Both the position numbers and the translations under genes were made by a program. From NCBI GenBank assembly GCA_025997715.1, contig BNUY01000169.1:1-5678 (forward strand): 5,678 nucleotides of DNA. Direction: 5' to 3'. The notes under the pieces were generated by a model. It saw only the letters and a program-made list of their open reading frames with translations, was not told the DNA's origin and searched no databases. Positions 1 to 5,678 of the stretch are shown here, piece after piece (position 1 is the first letter of the stretch; each line of letters begins with the position of its first letter). This stretch comes from Spirochaetia bacterium. Its GTDB lineage: Bacteria; Spirochaetota; Spirochaetia; Treponematales; Breznakiellaceae.

Positions 1-81
1 CGGCGGGAGTACTACAACGGGATAGACCCGGACACGCTCAAGAAAAAACTTAGGTATTACAAGGTAAGGGGGGAGGAATAG
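1..81 (+). CDS. C-terminal tail of an unrecognised protein (5' end outside window)
   Basis: Frame 1 is open from the window edge to a TAG at 79-81 and encodes 26 residues. The peptide is basic and tyrosine-rich: it contains YYNGIDPDTLKKKLRYYK and ends in VRGEE. About 19 of 26 codons end in G or C, clearly more than in the downstream operon, where the first 20 codons have 8. That bias supports real coding sequence and hints at a different origin, possibly a mobile-element protein, but I do not recognise a family. The next gene begins about 250 nt further on and has its own promoter, so this gene is probably not part of the operon. A chance open frame of this length remains possible. Confidence 0.45.
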   Translation, partial: RREYYNGIDPDTLKKKLRYYKVRGEE

Positions 82-90
82 GGGTCTGTT

Positions 91-111
91 GCCTGACCTA
101 ACCGTTCAGGC
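91..111 (+). repeat. small GC-rich inverted repeat after the left-edge gene
   Basis: GCCTGA (91-96) and TCAGGC (106-111) can pair as a 6-bp stem around a 9-nt loop, starting 9 nt after the TAG at 79-81. The position suits a terminator for the left-edge gene, but no T-run follows (the next bases are GCCTATGGCC). I therefore call it only an inverted repeat. It may be chance. Confidence 0.25.
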
Positions 112-128
112 GCCTATGGCCAAGAGAC

Positions 129-147
129 AATCGAAAAAAGTTCGATT
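129..147 (+). repeat. A/T-rich hairpin, weak terminator candidate
   Basis: AATCGAA (129-135) and TTCGATT (141-147) form a perfect 7-bp stem with a 5-nt loop AAAAG, followed by TCCCCTT. The stem is AT-rich and the T-tract is short and broken by C, so termination would be inefficient. It lies just upstream of a TTGACAT box at 153-159. Confidence 0.3.
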
Positions 148-171
148 TCCCCTTGACATTTAACATAGGAC

Positions 172-200
172 ACAAAGTAAAGAAGATAGAATCACTTTGT
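172..200 (+). repeat. 7-bp inverted repeat in the operon's upstream region
   Basis: ACAAAGT (172-178) and ACTTTGT (194-200) are exact inverted copies separated by 15 nt. Their centres are 22 bp apart, about two turns of B-DNA. They lie about 95-120 bp upstream of the promoter at 294-323. The geometry would suit a dimeric regulator or a stem-loop in a transcript begun further upstream. No known operator is recognised, and a 7-bp match in 250 nt is only moderately unlikely by chance. Confidence 0.25.
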
Positions 201-293
201 ATCCGAAGACCAGTAGGTCCTTGGACATTAAAATCATGATATTTCCCGCGTTTAAGATACTATGCGTTTATTCTGTGAACCAAGGGCGATCAC

Positions 294-323
294 TTGACAT
301 GTTTGTCCCAAATGGAGTATAAA
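294..323 (+). promoter_or_regulatory. sigma70-type promoter for the activase operon
   Basis: A perfect TTGACA (-35, 294-299) is followed after 18 nt by TATAAA (-10, 318-323), a five-of-six match. Initiation 6-8 nt downstream would fall at about 329-331, on or next to the ATG at 330. A real promoter here would give a leaderless or almost leaderless mRNA, and it argues against translation starts at TTG 294 or ATG 312 for this transcript. The box match is seen in the sequence; promoter activity is inferred. Confidence 0.5.
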
Positions 324-329
324 ACACCA

Positions 330-3300
330 ATGAATGATCAAAGCGGCGCTTTGGAACTTGGCCTTGATATTGGTTCAATGACGGTAAAGGCGGTGGTGCT
401 TTCTGCGGAAAACGAGATTTTGTGGCATACCTACCAACGGCATAATTCGCGCCAGGCAGGTACCCTGCGCACGATTCTTGTTGAACTTAAAAAAGCATAT
501 CCTGATACGCCGATGCATGTTTCTATTACCGGAAGCGGCGCCCGTCCGCTTAAAGCATTTATGCACGCCGAGTATATTCAGGAAGTCAATGCGCTCACCC
601 TTGCGGTGGAAGTGCTAATTCCCGAAGCAAGGTCGGTAATTGAACTTGGTGGGCAGGATGCAAAGGTTATCATCTGGAAAGGTGAAGATGATCGTAAAAC
701 GACCCTGTCCTATATGAACGATAAATGCGCAGGCGGCACCGGCAGTACCATCGACAGGATCATGGCAAAGATCGGCATAACAAGCGAAGAAGCCGGAAAA
801 ATTATGCCCGATGGAAAACAGATTCACCGGATTGCGGCAAAGTGCGGCGTATTCGCGGAAACCGATGTTGTGGGATTGCTTAAATCGGGTATTCCCCGGG
901 AAGAGATTTTTATTTCCCTCTGTAACGCAATCGTCAAACAAAATCTTGAGGTGCTTGTTCACGGCAATGCGCTACCTGAAAAAGTGGCGCTCTTAGGCGG
1001 GCCTAATACCTTTATTCCGGCATTTGCACCGATATGGCGTAATCAAATCAAAGCGGCCTGGGACATGCACGGATATATACCCCATGAAGAAAGCCTGGAA
1101 AAATCAATTATCGTACCGGCGCTGCCTCATTTTTTTGCGGCAATAGGCGCGGTACTTTTTACCCGGAAAGATATGCTGCGGCATGATGCGCATAGTATTG
1201 ATCCTGCGTGCCTTGATGAATATATCGCAGGCGAATTAAATTACAATTCCACAAAAGACAATGATCAAATTTTGATGCCCCCTCTTATTTCATCACCCGA
1301 AGAGCTTCCGGCATTCCGAACCATGTATGAGCCGCCTCCATTTATCGAAAGCACTTTTCAAAGCGGCAGTACCCTGGAGGCATTTTTAGGAATTGACGGT
1401 GGATCTACCAGTACAAAAATTGCACTGGTTGATGCTCATGGCACTCTTTTATATCGTGATTATATTTTATCACAGGGTAATCCGCTTGAAGATGTGCAAC
1501 ATCTCTTTACAAAACTAAAAACATGGCGGGACGAAAAAAATATTGTTATTAAAATTCTGGGGACCGGTGCAACCGGTTATGCGCAGGATATAATAAAAAC
1601 AGCCCTGAGCCTTGATAGCGCCGTGGTAGAAACAGTCGCGCACATGAAAAGCGCCGCCGCCCTTTATGGCGATGTTGATGTGATTTGCGATATTGGCGGG
1701 CAGGATATTAAGGTTCTTTTTATGAAAAACAGACGGGTAGTCGATTTTAAATTGAACACCCAATGTTCCGCCGGGAACGGCTTTTTTTTACAGTCCATGG
1801 CGAATCAGTTTAACATTCCTATTGAAGAATATGCCGATTATGCATTCCGTGCGTCCCGGGCGCCAAAATTTAATTACGGCTGTGCTGTTTTTATGGAACA
1901 GGACAGGATAAACTTTCAACAGGCTGGCTGGACAAAAGAAGAAATGATGTGCGGCCTGGCCCAGGTGCTGCCCCTTAATATTTGGAACTATGTGGTACAG
2001 GAAAATAACCTGGCCCGTCTTGGCAAGCGTTTTGTACTGCAAGGGGGGACGCAAAAAAACCTGGCGGCGGTAAAAGCGCAGGTTGATTTTATAAAAAGAA
2101 AAGTACCCGGCGCCGAAGTATTTGTTCATAAATATGCCGATATTAGCGGTGCAATCGGAGCAGCCCTGGAAGTGTTACAACGTTCAAATACTACTTCCTT
2201 CCCGTCATCATTTATCGGCATAGATGCGGCGGCCCGGTTACAGTTTGCCTCAAAAAATGACGATACGACACGATGCACCGGCTGCACAAATAAGTGCCGC
2301 CGTACTTTTGTCGATATCGAAACATCAGATTCTGCAAATAATGAAAAAAAACACAAGGTTCGTTTTATTTCGGGTTACTTATGCGAAAAAGGCTCCGTAG
2401 ATGATAAGGCGGATGCGCAAAACGAAACAAAACGTCTGCACGCTATCCGCGAAAATAATCCGGACATCAGTTTAGAAGCGGCAAACCTTGCATTTTCCGA
2501 TTTTGATTTTGATCCGGTTCCAAAAAACAAAAGCAACGCCCCACTCACCGTCGGGATTCCACGGCTTTTAAACATGTTTTACTACGGGCCGTTTTGGAGT
2601 ACCTATTTTAGAAGCCTGGGTGTTACCGTTGTTACTTCAGATTTTACCACTGAAAAGTTGTGGAGTGAAGGTAATAAATGGGGCGCAATTGACCCGTGCT
2701 TTCCCGCAAAGGTGGCCCCCGCACATATTTGGCAGCTTTTAAACTACAAAGATGAACAGGGAAAAAGTTTAGACGCTATTTGTTTTCCAATTATTACAAG
2801 TCTCGAAACAGAAGTACATAACACCCTTGGGAATACGGCCTGTGTTATTCAGATGGGAACACCTGAAGTCGTAAAGGCAATTTTTACACGGGAACGCAAT
2901 ATGTTTGAAGAAAAAAATATTGCATACTGGGAACCGGTGGTAAATCTTGATCGCAGAACTGAAGGTCAGACGCAAACCTTTGAATATTTTAAAGATTTGT
3001 TAAAGATTACCAAAAAAGAAAATGCATGGGCCTTTAACCAGGGAATGTGCGCAATGGAGACATTTTTACAGGTGCAGCGTGAACGTTTTGCGGTCACGAT
3101 GAACCGCCTTATAGATGAAGATAAAATTGGCCTTTTGCTTGTCGGGCACCCATACCACCACGATATAGGCCTTAACCACGGCATACCGCAGGAGCTGCAA
3201 AAACTCGGATACCCCATATTCACCATTGATTCTTTGCCGGTGACTAAGGAATTTCTATGGCCCCTTTTTAAAGAGGAGGCCGCTCTGGATATTAGTGATG

Positions 3301-3605
3301 TTTGGGTACGTAACTTTAACCGCAACACAAATCAGAAAATATGGGCTTGTAAAATTGCTGCACGGCACCCTAATCTTGGGGTAATCGATCTTTCCAGTTT
3401 TAAATGCGGTCATGATGCGACAACCTATAGCTACATAGATACTATTTTAGAGACATCGGGTACGCCGCATTTTAATTTCCACGATATTGACCAAAACCGC
3501 CCCAGTGTAACCTTTAAAATCAGATTGGATACGATAAATTATTTTTTACAGGAATATCAGGATATGCTTGCGGGGAGGAATAATGACAGCAGTAAAAACG
3601 CCTAA
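330..3605 (+). CDS. tandem acyl-CoA dehydratase activase with DUF2229 dehydratase-like module
   Basis: A 1091-aa cytoplasmic protein, by family an ATP-hydrolysing [4Fe-4S] electron donor fused to an acceptor-like module. Residue numbers count from ATG 330. Activase domain 1 (about 7-280) has DIGSMT at the nucleotide site, GGQD at 107-110, and Cys133 (CAGGTG) and Cys172 (KCGVF). Domain 2 (about 350-620) repeats this with GIDGGST at 354-360, GGQD at 456-459, Cys479 (CSAGNG) and Cys518 (YGCAVF). The linker has CTGCTNKC (649-656) and Cys685. The DUF2229 module (about 740-1075) has DPCFPAK (Cys790), Cys838, GHPYHHD and SFKCGHD (Cys1026). There is no signal peptide or membrane segment. I chose ATG 330 because it sits just before the domain and has GGAG at 314-317, although the 12-nt spacing is long. 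ATG 312 and TTG 294 are alternatives. Homologous long proteins continue into an HgdB-like module, which is here the next gene. The substrate is unknown. Confidence 0.9.
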   Translation: MNDQSGALELGLDIGSMTVKAVVLSAENEILWHTYQRHNSRQAGTLRTILVELKKAYPDTPMHVSITGSGARPLKAFMHAEYIQEVNALTLAVEVLIPEARSVIELGGQDAKVIIWKGEDDRKTTLSYMNDKCAGGTGSTIDRIMAKIGITSEEAGKIMPDGKQIHRIAAKCGVFAETDVVGLLKSGIPREEIFISLCNAIVKQNLEVLVHGNALPEKVALLGGPNTFIPAFAPIWRNQIKAAWDMHGYIPHEESLEKSIIVPALPHFFAAIGAVLFTRKDMLRHDAHSIDPACLDEYIAGELNYNSTKDNDQILMPPLISSPEELPAFRTMYEPPPFIESTFQSGSTLEAFLGIDGGSTSTKIALVDAHGTLLYRDYILSQGNPLEDVQHLFTKLKTWRDEKNIVIKILGTGATGYAQDIIKTALSLDSAVVETVAHMKSAAALYGDVDVICDIGGQDIKVLFMKNRRVVDFKLNTQCSAGNGFFLQSMANQFNIPIEEYADYAFRASRAPKFNYGCAVFMEQDRINFQQAGWTKEEMMCGLAQVLPLNIWNYVVQENNLARLGKRFVLQGGTQKNLAAVKAQVDFIKRKVPGAEVFVHKYADISGAIGAALEVLQRSNTTSFPSSFIGIDAAARLQFASKNDDTTRCTGCTNKCRRTFVDIETSDSANNEKKHKVRFISGYLCEKGSVDDKADAQNETKRLHAIRENNPDISLEAANLAFSDFDFDPVPKNKSNAPLTVGIPRLLNMFYYGPFWSTYFRSLGVTVVTSDFTTEKLWSEGNKWGAIDPCFPAKVAPAHIWQLLNYKDEQGKSLDAICFPIITSLETEVHNTLGNTACVIQMGTPEVVKAIFTRERNMFEEKNIAYWEPVVNLDRRTEGQTQTFEYFKDLLKITKKENAWAFNQGMCAMETFLQVQRERFAVTMNRLIDEDKIGLLLVGHPYHHDIGLNHGIPQELQKLGYPIFTIDSLPVTKEFLWPLFKEEAALDISDVWVRNFNRNTNQKIWACKIAARHPNLGVIDLSSFKCGHDATTYSYIDTILETSGTPHFNFHDIDQNRPSVTFKIRLDTINYFLQEYQDMLAGRNNDSSKNA
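3572..3578 (+). promoter_or_regulatory. Shine-Dalgarno that sets the start of the second operon gene
   Basis: GGGGAGG lies 4 nt before ATG 3583, inside the end of the upstream coding sequence. It picks ATG 3583 over the in-frame TTG at 3568, which would place the SD inside the gene. It also supports independent initiation, probably coupled to translation of the upstream gene, rather than ribosomal frameshifting. Confidence 0.75.
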
Positions 3606-4950
3606 ATTTGTCCGGGAGAATCAGTGGGCAGGACATTCAAATCCCCTTTGGCGTTCCAGGGATAAAAAAAAGGTTACGATTCTTTACAACATGTTTGAAC
3701 CGCGCAAATCACTATTTATGCGGACCTATTTTGAAAAGACCGGATACAACTACCGCGACTTAGGCAGACACATAACAGAAGATGTGCATTACGGACGTGA
3801 ATGGGGTACACGGATGATGTGCAACCCTACTTATTTTACATCCGGAACTTTTATTCGCGCATTACTTGAAATCGAGAAAAATGAAGGCCTTACAAAAGAA
3901 CAAATTGTAGACAGGTTCGTATTTGTAAGCGGCGGAAGTGACTGTACACCCTGCCGGTACGGAATGTATGCCCAGGAATATATGCGTGTTGCGGATGATG
4001 CAGGTTTTAAAGGGTTCCGGGTACTTATTTTAGATTCGGATCTGTTTAAAATTAATCCTGCCCCAAAAGATGCCGCATTCAAGTTTTCTATACCATTTCT
4101 GTTTTATTTTTGTATTTCCTTTATTCTCGCCGACTTTTTACACATTGGTGAATGTGCTGTTTTGCCCTACGCAAAAGACAAAGAAGCAGCCAAAAAAACA
4201 ATTAAGGAATGTGAGGGCCTGATTTATAAAGCCCTTAGAAATACCTTTTTTATTTTTACTCTGCCTGTTGCGCTTTTTACAGCCGGAAAAAAATTGGCGT
4301 CGATTCCCAGAGAAGAAAAGAACCTCCCCTTAATTTTTATAACCGGTGAAGTTTTTGCGAACCATGCAAATGGGGATGGAAACTATAATTTACGGCGTTT
4401 TATCATTGATGAAGGCGCTGAGGTGCTGCCCGCTGTATTTTCTCACCGCGCCCGTTATGAATGCTGGAGGAAAAAAATATTTTTCTCTCCGAACGTTGAA
4501 TTTGCCGCAACAAAAAAAGAGCGGAAATTTTGGAAAAAATATTGTAATTCCCTCGAAATGCAAAGCAATACTGTTTTGTTTATATTTAAGTTTTTCGACC
4601 TTTTTTTTAATCAAAAACAATTTTCCGGGAAGGGAGAACTGGAAGATTTAGATACACTCTCTGCCTTAGCAGAACCCCATTATGCCAAACAAATTATTGG
4701 CGGAGAGGGTAATATGGAAATTGCCGAGGCTATTGCGTATCACGATAAAATTGACGGATTTATCTCGATAAAACCCTTTGGCTGTATGCCCTCCAGCGGC
4801 GTTTCAGACGGCGTGCAGAGCAAAATTATTTCAATGTACCCTGACTTCAATTTCCTGTCAATTGAAACTTCAGGGGACAATGAAGTTAATATTTTATCCC
4901 GCGTTAGTATGATGCTTTTTAAAGCAAAACAAAAAACGCGGGCAAAATGA
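3583..4950 (+). CDS. 2-hydroxyacyl-CoA dehydratase (HgdB)-like iron-sulfur protein, C-terminal module of a split activase fusion
   Basis: A 455-aa protein resembling the C-terminal part of the long activase/dehydratase chains and, more distantly, the HgdB/BcrB-type acceptor subunits. Visible landmarks are MMCNPTYFTSG (Cys80), GSDCTPCRYGMY (Cys121, Cys124; family form GPCRFG), FITGEVFAN near 253-261, GGEGNMEIAEAI near 373-384, KPFGCMPSSG (Cys401) and ETSGDNEVNILSR near 428-440. Cys80, Cys124 and Cys401 are the likely cluster ligands by analogy. The start at ATG 3583 is fixed by GGGGAGG just upstream. The gene overlaps the upstream gene by 23 nt in the +1 frame, so the two are almost surely co-transcribed and the products probably form one complex. 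Oddities are several Phe-rich hydrophobic stretches (about 166-188, 220-235, 329-343) that could be misread as membrane helices, and an LPYAKDKE where relatives usually have RPYE. Double-cubane cluster proteins are a related alternative. The substrate is unknown. Confidence 0.82.
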   Translation: MTAVKTPKFVRENQWAGHSNPLWRSRDKKKVTILYNMFEPRKSLFMRTYFEKTGYNYRDLGRHITEDVHYGREWGTRMMCNPTYFTSGTFIRALLEIEKNEGLTKEQIVDRFVFVSGGSDCTPCRYGMYAQEYMRVADDAGFKGFRVLILDSDLFKINPAPKDAAFKFSIPFLFYFCISFILADFLHIGECAVLPYAKDKEAAKKTIKECEGLIYKALRNTFFIFTLPVALFTAGKKLASIPREEKNLPLIFITGEVFANHANGDGNYNLRRFIIDEGAEVLPAVFSHRARYECWRKKIFFSPNVEFAATKKERKFWKKYCNSLEMQSNTVLFIFKFFDLFFNQKQFSGKGELEDLDTLSALAEPHYAKQIIGGEGNMEIAEAIAYHDKIDGFISIKPFGCMPSSGVSDGVQSKIISMYPDFNFLSIETSGDNEVNILSRVSMMLFKAKQKTRAK

Positions 4951-5678
4951 TCATTCAGGGAATATCCTGACGCCAATCGTCAGAATAAAGCTGGTTGATT
5001 TTGGGTACTCACTGGTGTCAACAATTGAATAGGAGGATGCGCTTCCAGAATTTGCCGGCCCCGCAATATTGGTAAAGTAGGAAATTACCACCCCCGCTTC
5101 CCCGAATACCTGAAACGGTACGTATTTCATCGGGAATGTATGATTGGCGCCTACCTTGATAATATGCAGCCATTGATACGCGCCGTCCTGTAAAAAGAAT
5201 TTTTTAAGCTGCGGTTTTTCGCTCCGTCCGTTGGGGTCAAGCTCCGATAAATAGGAACTGCCGTCAACCGCACTGCCGCCAAAGTCGGCGCCATGCCGTA
5301 TCATTTGGTATTGCGCGTTAACCCTTGTGTTGATTTCCGGCATGGCTTCAAAACGGAGCTTTAACTCATCGGAGTTTGGCGGCAAATAGTAGCCTAAACC
5401 CCTGCCGTTATTGGTGTAGGATGTTTCCATTGGCGTTGTACCATACCAGGGGACAATCTCTTTTGTGTGCGTATAGGTGTAGGGCTCAATCTTAGTATAA
5501 CTTAATGACAGAGACCCAAAGGGGAGAACGGGAAGGGCTACGGTTGTTCCCGCCTGATACGCAAACATGGCCCGGTCCAATTGAAAAATTCCGGATTCAG
5601 GATTGATTTCATCCAAAAATAAAGACACCCACAGACCGGCTATACCGGGGTATTGTCCTTTAAGGTTTAAAAAGAGGG
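4951..5678 (-). CDS. Wzi-like outer-membrane beta-barrel protein, C-terminal 241 residues (5' end outside window)
   Basis: The - strand is open from the right edge to a TGA at 4951-4953, giving 241 residues; the real start lies beyond the window. A GTG at 5626-5628 is internal, since the frame continues upstream with LFLNLKGQYPGIAGLW and no break. The protein has many short alternating polar/hydrophobic strands, aromatic girdle residues and a final strand FILTIGVRIFPE, as expected of an outer-membrane barrel. The segment with SYTKIEPYTYTH (residues 59-70) followed by GLGYYLPPNSDELKLRF resembles the conserved stretch of capsule-assembly Wzi family barrels (YTRxxPYxYTH, then LGxxLGPNSDEL). This comparison is from memory. 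Wzi anchors or organises surface polysaccharide, but its role here is unproven. The gene converges on the operon with no intergenic base and is not functionally linked to it in any visible way. Confidence 0.65.
   Translation of the reverse strand, partial: LFLNLKGQYPGIAGLWVSLFLDEINPESGIFQLDRAMFAYQAGTTVALPVLPFGSLSLSYTKIEPYTYTHTKEIVPWYGTTPMETSYTNNGRGLGYYLPPNSDELKLRFEAMPEINTRVNAQYQMIRHGADFGGSAVDGSSYLSELDPNGRSEKPQLKKFFLQDGAYQWLHIIKVGANHTFPMKYVPFQVFGEAGVVISYFTNIAGPANSGSASSYSIVDTSEYPKSTSFILTIGVRIFPE
4955..4983 (+). terminator. two overlapping hairpins after the operon, weak terminator candidate
   Basis: TCAGG (4955-4959) can pair with CCTGA (4966-4970). Alternatively CTGACG (4967-4972) pairs with CGTCAG (4978-4983) around a CCAAT loop, a perfect 6-bp stem extendable past one mismatch. 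The stems share bases and exclude each other. They begin 5-17 nt after the operon's stop, inside the last codons of the opposite gene. No T-run follows on the + strand, so a classical intrinsic terminator is not demonstrated. Confidence 0.3.

Larger units (their letters stand above)
82..329. other. intergenic region upstream of the operon
   Basis: There is no convincing open frame, tRNA, riboswitch core or insertion-sequence end here. Besides the repeats and promoter listed separately, it has a second TTGACAT at 153-159 with no good -10 partner 15-19 nt later, an ATCATGAT palindrome at 233-240, a 4-bp stem GACC/GGTC at 208-219, and a direct repeat GCGTTTA at 248-254 and 264-270 (16-nt period). 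These are short and may be chance. Confidence 0.6.

Noticed and set aside
70..80. GGGGAGGAATA at 70-80, identical to the Shine-Dalgarno region at 3572-3582, as the remnant of a lost gene start
   Set aside because: No start codon or open frame follows, and an 11-nt purine-rich match can arise by chance within the left-edge coding sequence.
153..183. Second promoter using TTGACA at 153-158
   Set aside because: The hexamers 15-19 nt downstream (AAAGTA to TAAAGA) match TATAAT poorly; only the -35 box is convincing.
811..996. + strand 61-codon frame inside activase domain 1
   Set aside because: It overlaps the conserved KCGVF region in another frame and shows no independent signals.
375..3328. 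Several - strand open frames of 60-120 codons opposite the activase gene
   Set aside because: They lie wholly inside a gene with clear family motifs throughout, have no recognisable domains, and read as Cys/Phe/Arg-rich antisense shadows.
3590..3606. Programmed ribosomal frameshift joining the two operon genes (AAAAAC run at 3594-3599)
   Set aside because: Reaching the second frame needs a +1 shift, the A-run is not a canonical slippery heptamer, and a strong Shine-Dalgarno with ATG explains expression better.
1782..4608. Eight-base homopolymer runs (T8 at 1782-1789, A8 at 2344-2351, A8 at 3664-3671, T8 at 4601-4608) as phase-variation switches
   Set aside because: The runs are in frame, encode expected residues in a metabolic enzyme, and fit a moderately AT-rich genome; phase variation has no evident purpose here.
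4346..4651. + strand 101-codon and - strand 76-codon frames within the second operon gene
   Set aside because: Both are shadows of the HgdB-like coding sequence, which keeps family motifs on both sides; the AT-rich stretch simply lacks stops.
1..5678. CRISPR array, tRNA, rRNA or complete insertion sequence
   Set aside because: I saw no regularly spaced repeats, cloverleaf, rRNA-like tract or terminal inverted repeats with a transposase on either strand.

Overview
The window carries one two-gene operon on the + strand and a convergent, incomplete outer-membrane protein gene on the - strand, with the tail of an unrecognised gene at the left edge. The operon genes belong to the (R)-2-hydroxyacyl-CoA dehydratase activase / dehydratase superfamily (BadF/BadG/BcrA/BcrD ATPases, DUF2229 and HgdB-like modules). 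These oxygen-sensitive iron-sulfur proteins are typical of strict anaerobes. The right-hand gene reads as a Gram-negative type outer-membrane beta-barrel resembling Wzi. An anaerobic diderm of moderate GC fits best. A Treponema-like gut spirochaete is my leading guess, but this is inference from gene content; Bacteroidota or another anaerobe cannot be excluded.

Layout: 1-81 is the end of a + strand reading frame with a GC-richer third codon position than the genes that follow. 82-329 is non-coding and holds small inverted repeats and a near-consensus sigma70-type promoter (294-323) whose expected start point falls on the favoured ATG at 330. 330-3605 encodes a 1091-aa protein with two activase domains in tandem, a CxxCxxxC linker and a DUF2229 dehydratase-like module. 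3583-4950 encodes a 455-aa protein with a second dehydratase-like module. It overlaps the first gene by 23 nt in another frame and has its own strong Shine-Dalgarno. 4951-5678 is the 3' part of a - strand gene whose stop codon directly abuts the operon's stop codon.

How the genes work together: in this superfamily an ATP-hydrolysing [4Fe-4S] activase passes a low-potential electron to an iron-sulfur acceptor that reduces or dehydrates its substrate. Here both activase halves and both acceptor-like modules sit in two translationally coupled genes, in the same order as in the single chains of roughly 1400 aa found in many anaerobes. The pair therefore looks like a split version of that self-contained ATP-driven reductase. 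No CoA-transferase, acyl-CoA dehydrogenase or electron-transfer gene lies in the window, so the substrate cannot be deduced.
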